Below are positions 18,313 through 26,106 of a stretch of DNA of 64,000 nt, one piece after another (positions within the stretch are counted from its first letter, which is position 1; the number at the start of each line of letters is the position of its first letter). The DNA is taken from contig NZ_RCZE01000011.1 of NCBI RefSeq assembly GCF_006438915.1, positions 186,001-250,000 on the forward strand, written 5' to 3'. A program made the translations under genes and the position numbers. The notes under the pieces are model-generated. The model was not told the origin of the DNA, ran no database searches, and saw only the letters and a program-made list of their open reading frames with translations. The DNA is from Pseudomonas arsenicoxydans (GTDB lineage: Bacteria; Pseudomonadota; Gammaproteobacteria; Pseudomonadales; Pseudomonadaceae).

Positions 18313-19011
18313 ATGTCCAACCTGACTGTTCGAGCGTCCGCTGCGAGCCTGCCCACGGGGCTCCCGGATGCGTTTTTCAACCGCGACGCCCAAACCCTGG
18401 CCCGGGAATTACTCGGCAAAGTCATCCGTCACCGGGTCGGCGACCTGTGGCTCAGCGCCCGGATTATCGAAACCGAAGCCTATTACTTCGAAGAAAAAGG
18501 CAGCCACGCCTCCCTCGGCTACACAGAAAAGCGTAAGGCTTTGTTTCTGGATGGCGGCCACATCTATATGTATTACGCCCGCGGCGGCGACTCCCTGAAC
18601 TTCAGCGCTCAAGGTCCGGGCAATGCGGTATTGATCAAATCCGCCTATCCGTGGGTCGATGAATTGAGCGGGCCGGCGAGCCTGGCGCAGATGTTATTGA
18701 ACAATCCCGACGCCCAAGGTCGCCCTCGCCCTTCGCAAAAGCTGTGCGCCGGGCAGACATTGCTGTGCAAGGCGCTGGGCTTGAAAGTACCGGTGTGGGA
18801 TGCCAAGCGTTTCGACCATGAGGTGTTGCTGGTTGAGGACGTCGGTCCGGCGCCTGCTCATATCATCCAGACCACACGCCTGGGCATCCCCCATGGGCGC
18901 GATGAACACTTGATGTATCGCTTCGTCGATGCCGCTTATGCGCCGTATTGCACGCGGAACCCGCTGCGACGGGGGCAGGTCGAAGGACGCGATTATATTT
19001 TGCTGCCTTGA
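18313..19011 (+). CDS. DNA-3-methyladenine glycosylase (Mpg/AAG family)
   Basis: Base-excision repair enzyme that removes alkylated purines. The 232-residue protein matches the monofunctional eukaryote-type AAG fold rather than E. coli Tag or AlkA: LARELLGKVIRHRVGD, ARIIETEAYYFEEKGSHAS (with the family's catalytic Glu in IETEAY) and YMYYARGGDSLNFSAQGPGNAVLI. It is read divergently from proA, with about 177 bases between that must hold both promoters. No strong Shine-Dalgarno precedes the ATG. Confidence 0.92.
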   Translation: MSNLTVRASAASLPTGLPDAFFNRDAQTLARELLGKVIRHRVGDLWLSARIIETEAYYFEEKGSHASLGYTEKRKALFLDGGHIYMYYARGGDSLNFSAQGPGNAVLIKSAYPWVDELSGPASLAQMLLNNPDAQGRPRPSQKLCAGQTLLCKALGLKVPVWDAKRFDHEVLLVEDVGPAPAHIIQTTRLGIPHGRDEHLMYRFVDAAYAPYCTRNPLRRGQVEGRDYILLP

Positions 19012-19103
19012 TGATGGATATTTCCCCCACAGGTTTTCTGTGGTGTCTGGAAGATTGCACTCGTCCCCCATGGGACCAATGAACATTCGATGGAGTTGTT
19101 TTT

Positions 19104-20420
19104 ATGGGCCCATGGCTCGATAGCGTGACCGGTTGGTTGACGGTTAACCCGCAATGGCTGGCGGCGGCGGTGTTCATCGTGGCCTTTGTGGAATGCCTGG
19201 CGATTGCCGGGTTGATCGTGCCCGGCACGGTGTTGCTGTTTGCCGTGGCGGTACTGGCCGGCAGCGGTGCATTGTCGTTGAGCGAAACGCTGCTGCTGGG
19301 ATTCATCGCCGGTGTACTGGGCGATGTCGTGTCCTACTTCATCGGTCGACATTTCCACCAGAACATCCGGCGCCTGCCCGGCTTGCGCCATCATCCGGAA
19401 TGGATTGCCGGGGCCGAGGCGTATTTCCAGCGTTATGGTATTGCCAGCCTGTTGGTCGGGCGTTTCATCGGACCACTGCGCCCGATGCTGCCGATGGTCG
19501 CCGGGATGTTCGACATGCCCTTCCCGCGATTTTTTGCCGTCAGTCTATTGGCTGCCGCAGGCTGGAGTGTGGCGTACCTGCTGCCCGGCTGGGCCACGGG
19601 CGCGGCGATTCGTTTGCCGTTGCCGGAAGGTTTCTGGCCCGAGGCGGGTGTCTTCGCTGGCGCCATTGCAGCCATGGTCGGTCTGAGTATCACCAGCAGC
19701 ATGCGCCGCCATCGCAAGGCGACGATGTTGATTGCCGGGATGAGCTTGCTGATTCTGCTGGGACTGTTTATCGGTTATCCGCACCTGACCGCGCTCGATC
19801 AGGGCGTCATGACTCTGGTACAGGAACACCGCAGCCCGATGCTTGATGAAGTGGCCGTGCTCTTCACGCTGATCGGCGAGTTCCGCAATATGCTGGTGTT
19901 CAGTGCCTTGCTGACCGGTTTGCTCCTGCTCACCCGGCAATGGCGCCAGGCTATCTTCGCCGGCGGCACCCTGCTCTTCACCGCTCTTGGCAATACGTTC
20001 ACCAAGCAGTTTTTCGCCCGCGTGCGCCCGGAAATACTTAGCGACCCGCTCACCAGCTACAGCATGCCTAGCGGTCACGCCTCGGGGTCATTCGCCTTGT
20101 TCCTGACCCTCGCCGTGCTGGCCGGTCGCGGCCAACCGTCGCGCATGCGCCTGACGTGGTTGCTGCTCGGCTGCTTGCCGGCGCTGGCGATTTCCCTTTC
20201 CCGGGTGTATCTGGGCGCGCATTGGCCGACGGATGTGCTGGCCGGGGCGATGCTGGCGGCGTGCGTGTGCGCGGCGAGCCTGTGGCTGAGCCAGCGCCAG
20301 ACACCGCTGAACCCGATGCCACCCAAGGTTTGGTGGCTGGTATTGCCTCCCATGGTGGCACTGTTCGGGTTCTTTGCGTTGCGACATTTGCCGGCTGCCA
20401 TGTTGCGGTATGCCTACTGA
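19104..20420 (+). CDS. DedA-family / PAP2 phosphatase fusion membrane protein
   Basis: 438-residue polytopic membrane protein made of two known modules. Residues about 1-200 are a DedA/SNARE-associated (VTT-like) transporter domain (VAFVECLAIAGLIVPGTVLLF, FIGRFIGPLRPMLPMVAGM-like stretch). Residues about 220-420 are a type-2 phosphatidic acid phosphatase with the three motifs KQFFARVRP, SMPSGHASGSF and SRVYLGAHWPTD. By family, DedA proteins flip undecaprenyl phosphate or phospholipids and PAP2 enzymes dephosphorylate lipid pyrophosphates, so a role in lipid-carrier recycling is likely but inferred. A terminator follows. Confidence 0.9.
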   Translation: MGPWLDSVTGWLTVNPQWLAAAVFIVAFVECLAIAGLIVPGTVLLFAVAVLAGSGALSLSETLLLGFIAGVLGDVVSYFIGRHFHQNIRRLPGLRHHPEWIAGAEAYFQRYGIASLLVGRFIGPLRPMLPMVAGMFDMPFPRFFAVSLLAAAGWSVAYLLPGWATGAAIRLPLPEGFWPEAGVFAGAIAAMVGLSITSSMRRHRKATMLIAGMSLLILLGLFIGYPHLTALDQGVMTLVQEHRSPMLDEVAVLFTLIGEFRNMLVFSALLTGLLLLTRQWRQAIFAGGTLLFTALGNTFTKQFFARVRPEILSDPLTSYSMPSGHASGSFALFLTLAVLAGRGQPSRMRLTWLLLGCLPALAISLSRVYLGAHWPTDVLAGAMLAACVCAASLWLSQRQTPLNPMPPKVWWLVLPPMVALFGFFALRHLPAAMLRYAY

Positions 20421-20432
20421 GTGCAACTACAA

Positions 20433-20456
20433 AAACCCGGGCGCAACGCTCGGGTT
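20433..20456 (+). terminator. Rho-independent terminator after the DedA-PAP2 gene
   Basis: AAAACCCGGGCG pairs with CGCTCGGGTTTT around a CAA-type loop, one G-T wobble. The run of Ts on the + strand and As before the stem allow bidirectional use. It marks the boundary to the A/T-rich island. Confidence 0.8.
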
Positions 20457-20460
20457 TTAT

Positions 20461-20686
20461 TGGACGCGACCAGTATTGAAACGCCCATATCCTATCGCAT
20501 TCACCGCTATCTAATGGATCATCTACCGTTATCGGTATTTTCTTAAACAGCACCTCGCACAACTATCAAAAACAACAAACATCCAGCAAAACAAATACTA
20601 TCGAAATAGACATAACACCATGCAATATTCATTGCCACTCACGGAGCACTCATCAATCAAAAACAAATCACGAAAGATAAAAAATC
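20461..20686. other. A/T-rich non-coding stretch before the toxin-like island
   Basis: About 225 bases without a gene, clearly richer in A and T than the flanking core genome (many AAAA/AAAT and ATAAC runs). It must contain the promoter of the downstream gene, but no -10/-35 pair stands out convincingly. A GGAG at 20642 is too far from the ATG to be its Shine-Dalgarno. Confidence 0.5.
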
Positions 20687-23600
20687 ATGCCCCTACCCGT
20701 CACGCTGACAAATAGAAACAACGCGGTAAACATCACAGATATATTAACGCCCCTCTCCACTCCCCCCCTGGTTGAATCCGGTCATACTACGCAAACTTCA
20801 GCCAACAAATCCCCCGTACTAAAACCCAACCTTCAAGATCTCGACGCATTATTTGGTTTTCTGCACATCGGAGAGCTTTCAGTCAGTCGCGTAGAACTTC
20901 ATGCGATGGGCGCCATGATTAACGGTGAATTTATCACCAGCACCAACACTTACTTTGCACTACCTGATCAGGCTTTCATCGATTCACTGGAGTTTGATCC
21001 TGCCAAAGTCGAACACCGTATCAAAACGGTGGAAGGACACCAGAGCCACATTCCCGCCATTCTGCTTTTCGAAATCGCCACACAACGCTCAACCACGGCA
21101 GCTCCCTTGTTAAAAGAGTCAGACACCTCGACAGGCCCCGTCCAGAAAATCGGTAGCTTGTTGAAATCGACCCAGCGCCTGGACATCCACAAAAATCCAT
21201 TGCCCGATCAATTGCCTGCCTGGATCGACAGGACCAAGAGTTATGGCATGAGCTCCATGGGCGTCGGTCTTCAGGCATACGGACTCTACAGCGCGATTGT
21301 CGGCACAGCGGAAGCGATCAAAAAAGGCCATTGGGACGAAGCGGCAATCAATATCGGCGGCGGCACAGCAGAAATCGGCTCGTTGATTATTGAACGCGGC
21401 CTGGCGAAAACCGGCGAGGCCATGATTCGCAGTGGAGCAAAAACTTTTGAACATTTCAGCAGAACAACCGTTGGACAGGTACTGAGCAAAGGAGCCGGCC
21501 TGATGGCCAGCGTCCTGACGCTGCCCTTCGATCTCTACACTGCCATCAAATCTTTCAACGATGCGGCCGATGCCAAGGGAAAAGAAGCGCAGGACCATTA
21601 CTTCAATGCCGCCCTCAGCCTGACCAGTGCAGGTCTTTCCACAATACTGGGGTGCGCCGCGCTACTCGGCTTCAAAGCCGCCGGCCCCGTGGGCATCGCC
21701 GCTGCTGCAATATTGATTGTCGGCGCCAGAATTTATGGTGCCGCGCGGACGGTTGACGACATCGACGATTACATCGAGTTGAGCATGCATGAACGCTGGC
21801 GGTCGGGTTGGTTTGCCTTTACCGGTCAGAATCAGGACCAAGAGGTTCTGGACCGATTTGCCGTCGCCAAAACCTACAGCGATTATGCCAAGGCGCTCGA
21901 TAGCACCGGCACCGAATGGCTCAAAAATGAACTGAAGGACAGTGTCGAAGCGGTGGTGAACGGGCGATTTGAAGTTCATTTAAAATCCACCCGGCACCAT
22001 AAGTTTCAATGGGATGAAGCCAACGGTGAATCCTCCTTTGTAACGGTCAACGTCCCCGTGATCAAAGAGACCGATGACGTCTACGACGCCACCGACGGCC
22101 TTCCGACAGGCATTCCTAATGCCCTTGTCGGCGAAACGGGTCCTTCCAAAGGCGTCCTCTGGCAGTTGGGCGGCGGTAACGACAGCATCATTGGCGTTCG
22201 AAGCAAACCGAACTACTTCAACTATTCCTTCGGTATTAAAACGCTGAACGGAGGCGACAAGAACGATTCTTTCCTTTTCCAGTCCGCCGCTCAAAGCCTA
22301 AAGAAAGCGCCGTCAACCGGGCAGGTCAATACATTACGAGGCGGAGCCGGCACAGACACGTTATCGCTTCAGGGTAAGCATGTTCCGGTTCGCCATGGGC
22401 CGGATGACACGGTATATGTTGGGTACGACATCAATCTGAAGAGTGGAAAGCTCGGGTTACGCTCACCCGATAACGCCACCGCTCCAGTCCTGCACTCAAA
22501 CATCCACTCTATCGAAAAGGTCGAAACCCTGGCCGGCGCGCATAACCTTGTTACGGGTTCCGACGAGGCTGACTACATCATTGCGAACGGCCACGACCGC
22601 ATCAATGCTGGCGCGGGCAACGATCAGATCGTCGTTCGAGGCAACGACTGCAGCGTCAATGGCGGTAGCGGTGCGGATACCTACTACCTCAATGGCATGA
22701 CGCATACGGTATCCATTGCAGAGGATGGCGAAGATCTTAGTGTCATTCATCTTGGTGTAACGCTTGAGTTTGTGCAGGACTGGCGTATCCGCGATAACGC
22801 TTTGGTCATTTCATCCCTGCAAAACGCGGAGTCTTTCCAGCCGGAAAGACAGCTGGTCATTAGTGACGTGTATGAAACGCTGACGGACAAACGCTCATTA
22901 CGAAACCCCAACCTTTTATTTGTCACCGAGGATGGGTACCAACTAAAGGTCGATCTCCCCGCCCAGATAAACGGTCTGACCGAACAGAGTGTCAACGTCA
23001 TTGTGGTGGTGATGGGAACACCAAAAACACCGCCCTTCATTGTCAACAGCCGTGTTCAACGAGTGCCCGGCGCCAGCCTTTCATCCTATTTTGTGGCCCG
23101 TGAGACTTACACAACCGTCTTCTTTGTTGACAAGCCAGGAAGCCATACGCCTAGCGTTTTATACATAGACTTTGACAGTGACGAAATCACAGCGGTCGAC
23201 GCCATTTACACAGTGACCTCTACGCCTCGAAACAGCGTTAGCTACCTGAGTTACTCAAATACGCAGTTCCAGATTTCGTTCAAGAACGGTAGCGCTCTTC
23301 TTATTCACGGCAGTGTCGAAGAGCATTCTGGAAAAAAAACCGACAGGGGCGCTGGCATCATGTCCTCGGGCTGGAGGACCTGCCACCCGTTCACCCTGGT
23401 CATGCGTAACGGTAAATCCTACTGGCTGGACTTCCCAAAAAACGCCTACCTCGATGACAACAAACATCCCGGGTACCGAGTCATCGACAGCACCGGCTCA
23501 TTGCGTGAAAAACCGGGAAAATACGTGTTCGCCAAACCTGCTTTCGATAGACGTCTTTTGAAAGCGGTTGCGCAGCGTGTCGAATTCGATTCCGTGGCCC

Positions 23601-24148
23601 ACAGCTCCGTTTATTCGCTGGAAGGGCAAGCCTCATCCTATGACCTCTACCCGACAGACAATACATCCCTGCGGCTGTCGACTCCCGGTGCCGCGGCCAA
23701 AACCTCCAGCGGCTCGACCTGGAACATTTACACACTTCGCCTTGCAGAGAACATCACTCGGGAAGGGATAAACATTAATAACAACTTCCTGAAAATTGGA
23801 AGTGTCCATATTCAACTGCCAAATACCGAAGCGTCTGACATACCGCTGGAAACGATCAACGTTATTGTTTCTACAGGGAGTCGCTATCGCATCGACCCCT
23901 TGTTCGAAGTTTCAGTCCTGCACGCCATTAATGCAAAAAGCTACCCAAGCATTGCCGCTGTTGTAGCGGATATCATTAAACACAAACGAAATGACGGTTT
24001 GGTCGCCGAACTGATCAGCATCGAAAACCTTCGAACGAATGACGCCACGCAAGGAAAAATTTATTACGACACAGAAATTGACAACTGGACTATCGACACG
24101 GATTGGTCGCGCAGCTTCAGAATCGAAAACCTGGAGATTGTGGAATAA
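20687..24148 (+). CDS. Large toxin-like protein with pore-forming-type region and RTX-like repeats
   Basis: 1153 residues, no classical signal peptide. Residues about 190-380 resemble the TcdA/TcdB/Mcf pore-forming region: Gly/Ala-rich segments, a hydrophobic pair around 312-352 (AAGPVGIAAAAILIVGARIY), then RTVDDIDDYIEL and WFAFTGQNQD. Residues about 495-665 contain degenerate glycine/aspartate nonapeptides of RTX type (GGGNDSIIG, NGGDKND, RGGAGTDTL, NAGAGNDQI, NGGSGADTYYL), which usually bind calcium. The C-terminal 480 residues look beta-rich and match nothing I recognise. It has no neighbouring hly/apr-type secretion genes. Two ART-like genes follow on the same strand with short gaps, suggesting a common transcript. 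The assignment is from pattern recognition only; an RTX adhesin is the main alternative. Confidence 0.6.
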   Translation: MPLPVTLTNRNNAVNITDILTPLSTPPLVESGHTTQTSANKSPVLKPNLQDLDALFGFLHIGELSVSRVELHAMGAMINGEFITSTNTYFALPDQAFIDSLEFDPAKVEHRIKTVEGHQSHIPAILLFEIATQRSTTAAPLLKESDTSTGPVQKIGSLLKSTQRLDIHKNPLPDQLPAWIDRTKSYGMSSMGVGLQAYGLYSAIVGTAEAIKKGHWDEAAINIGGGTAEIGSLIIERGLAKTGEAMIRSGAKTFEHFSRTTVGQVLSKGAGLMASVLTLPFDLYTAIKSFNDAADAKGKEAQDHYFNAALSLTSAGLSTILGCAALLGFKAAGPVGIAAAAILIVGARIYGAARTVDDIDDYIELSMHERWRSGWFAFTGQNQDQEVLDRFAVAKTYSDYAKALDSTGTEWLKNELKDSVEAVVNGRFEVHLKSTRHHKFQWDEANGESSFVTVNVPVIKETDDVYDATDGLPTGIPNALVGETGPSKGVLWQLGGGNDSIIGVRSKPNYFNYSFGIKTLNGGDKNDSFLFQSAAQSLKKAPSTGQVNTLRGGAGTDTLSLQGKHVPVRHGPDDTVYVGYDINLKSGKLGLRSPDNATAPVLHSNIHSIEKVETLAGAHNLVTGSDEADYIIANGHDRINAGAGNDQIVVRGNDCSVNGGSGADTYYLNGMTHTVSIAEDGEDLSVIHLGVTLEFVQDWRIRDNALVISSLQNAESFQPERQLVISDVYETLTDKRSLRNPNLLFVTEDGYQLKVDLPAQINGLTEQSVNVIVVVMGTPKTPPFIVNSRVQRVPGASLSSYFVARETYTTVFFVDKPGSHTPSVLYIDFDSDEITAVDAIYTVTSTPRNSVSYLSYSNTQFQISFKNGSALLIHGSVEEHSGKKTDRGAGIMSSGWRTCHPFTLVMRNGKSYWLDFPKNAYLDDNKHPGYRVIDSTGSLREKPGKYVFAKPAFDRRLLKAVAQRVEFDSVAHSSVYSLEGQASSYDLYPTDNTSLRLSTPGAAAKTSSGSTWNIYTLRLAENITREGININNNFLKIGSVHIQLPNTEASDIPLETINVIVSTGSRYRIDPLFEVSVLHAINAKSYPSIAAVVADIIKHKRNDGLVAELISIENLRTNDATQGKIYYDTEIDNWTIDTDWSRSFRIENLEIVE

Positions 24149-24221
24149 CCTGGCCCCGTCTTAAACCTTCATTCCACGCTTATTCAATTCCCCCAAAGTA
24201 TTAACATTGAGGAGCGCCAAC

Positions 24222-26045
24222 ATGCGTCCAAAACCGCCACATCGATTAAAACCAGACGGAGTCAACTTATCACCTGACTCGCTGGAGCCACCCAGATTGC
24301 CCGGAAACGAAGCGCCCACGAGGCAACATTCAAACATCGTCAACCCACATGATTTTCATCTTCAAGGTCGGCAGCCACTCCTGCCAGATGAAAGAAATAT
24401 CAGCGCAGCAACCAGTGTCGAAGGCGTATCAGCGTCCGAGTCGGGGGTCGAGATCTCGGATACTCCAGGGTTGGGCTCCGGTGAACTGGCAGCCCAGTAC
24501 GGCCTGGAGACTTACTTGCTGCCACCTGCCCTGCTAAGCGGCATGCAACCACCCGATGGCCAGGGGTTGCGGTGGATGAAAGGGCGCAAGTTTGTAGATA
24601 TCGAAAATGAGGGAACCGCGTATGTGGAATTCGACATCGGAACCGGAACCTACCGTGCGACTGATCTCTACCGGAAGCTCCCTTCCGGTCCCGCCCTGTA
24701 CAAAAATGAGGGAGCACTGACCTGGCGTCAAAAAGAAACGATCACCGAAGGCAGTCCTGATCAATCTGCAGTGCATCAACGTCCGGTTGTCGAGGCGCAA
24801 CCCGGACACAGCAGGAGTCGCTCAGACTCCCTGGAGCAAGAATCACTAGCCTCCCAACCCGGTACAAAAAAAACAGAGTCTGGCGTGACCGTTCAGTCGA
24901 ACACACCTGATACCGTCGACTCTATTGATGCGGGAAGGCTGTTAATCGATGGGCCATTGAAAAGGCTATACCCGAGCAAGACGAGCAGCGAACGCTACGA
25001 GTTACTTGAATCGTACAACTTAAGCAGCGGCCAACTGACACGTTTACATCGAGACATGAACGAAACTCGCACTTTTCCTGCGTGGGCGGAAAGTCATAAG
25101 CGCTTATCTTCACAAGCGGACAACGCTCAAAGATTCGACCTCATCGCTGCACAGGTTGCTCTGGTTATCCCCCAACTAAGACGTCAACCGCAAGACGATT
25201 ATTCTCCTCACGACTTATATTGCTCCAGTGAGTTTCTCGAGCATTTTTCCGCGTCGATCGGTTATCAGCGCAACACCCACGGTCTTTTATACCGTACCGA
25301 TATTCCCGCCATGTTCAGGGGCGATGATCGAACGCCGTTCGAACTGGCAAGGGATCGGCGAATGATCGCGCGCGAAGGGCTTCCCGAAACGGTCACACAA
25401 CGAGCACAAAGCGCTACCTTTCTGCTGTCGGATGCGAAGGAATATGCAAGCAACCTGGGAGGGCACGCGAAAAACGACAAGCTGCGATACAACGCACAGG
25501 CCAATCTATTTCCTGGAGTGCGAAAGCTTCCAAAAGGCAGGAATGATGATGATTCTGACGAGGACTACCGTAACGAGTCGTCGAATTCGGATTCCGACAG
25601 CTCATTTACACTTGATAAGTCGCGAGACTATGAACCCATCAGATACAGGCAGCATGTTGGTTTTATCTACATGATCGACACCCGAGGTATTGAGGTGGTG
25701 CCGGGACGAGAAAACCTCTATCTCAATAGTGAGGGCTCGGCAAGCTTCCAGCCCGACGCGCTGGAAGGCGTTATCTCTATTTCGAAAAGAGGTTTGAGTT
25801 CCGACCGCGTATGGCTGGTCAATTCCGATCTGACACGTGCCGCCCCCGTCAATGCTGTTTACGAACAGGCAGGTAACAACGCTGATGCCATAGAACATGA
25901 AACCTGGATCGGTACTTATAACCGGGATCGTTATGATCAGTTGGTCGATCAAGTCGTGGACAAAGGCTGGGGGATCAAACTCCCGGAAAACCAGGCAATC
26001 TCTTCCGACGATATTGTTTGGCCGACCGTAGAATCCACTGCGTAA
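24222..26045 (+). CDS. Putative ADP-ribosyltransferase-like toxin/effector, paralogue 1
   Basis: 607 residues, ATG chosen for the GAGGAG Shine-Dalgarno. N-terminus is Pro-rich without signal peptide. Residues about 115-170 hold a module (RKFVDIENEGTAYVEFD, then YRATDLYRKLPSGPALYKN) and about 240-300 hold LIDGPLKRLYPSKTSSER...PAWAESHKRL; both are repeated in the next gene. The C-terminal part resembles pertussis-type ADP-ribosyltransferases: LYRTDIP with Arg358, an S-x-T...S strand at 397-403, FIYMIDTRGIEVV, and LEGVISISKRGLSSDRVW with Glu515. A Ser/Asp-rich acidic stretch (about 444-466) sits between. No ExE pair is present. Family knowledge: R-S-E ARTs modify host or rival proteins with ADP-ribose. 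Activity and delivery route are inference; no immunity gene is evident. Confidence 0.55.
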   Translation: MRPKPPHRLKPDGVNLSPDSLEPPRLPGNEAPTRQHSNIVNPHDFHLQGRQPLLPDERNISAATSVEGVSASESGVEISDTPGLGSGELAAQYGLETYLLPPALLSGMQPPDGQGLRWMKGRKFVDIENEGTAYVEFDIGTGTYRATDLYRKLPSGPALYKNEGALTWRQKETITEGSPDQSAVHQRPVVEAQPGHSRSRSDSLEQESLASQPGTKKTESGVTVQSNTPDTVDSIDAGRLLIDGPLKRLYPSKTSSERYELLESYNLSSGQLTRLHRDMNETRTFPAWAESHKRLSSQADNAQRFDLIAAQVALVIPQLRRQPQDDYSPHDLYCSSEFLEHFSASIGYQRNTHGLLYRTDIPAMFRGDDRTPFELARDRRMIAREGLPETVTQRAQSATFLLSDAKEYASNLGGHAKNDKLRYNAQANLFPGVRKLPKGRNDDDSDEDYRNESSNSDSDSSFTLDKSRDYEPIRYRQHVGFIYMIDTRGIEVVPGRENLYLNSEGSASFQPDALEGVISISKRGLSSDRVWLVNSDLTRAAPVNAVYEQAGNNADAIEHETWIGTYNRDRYDQLVDQVVDKGWGIKLPENQAISSDDIVWPTVESTA

Positions 26046-26106
26046 GTCATTTGTTACATAAACCCTATAAAACTTCTTTGCTTAAACGGATTTGAGCACC
26101 TCTACC

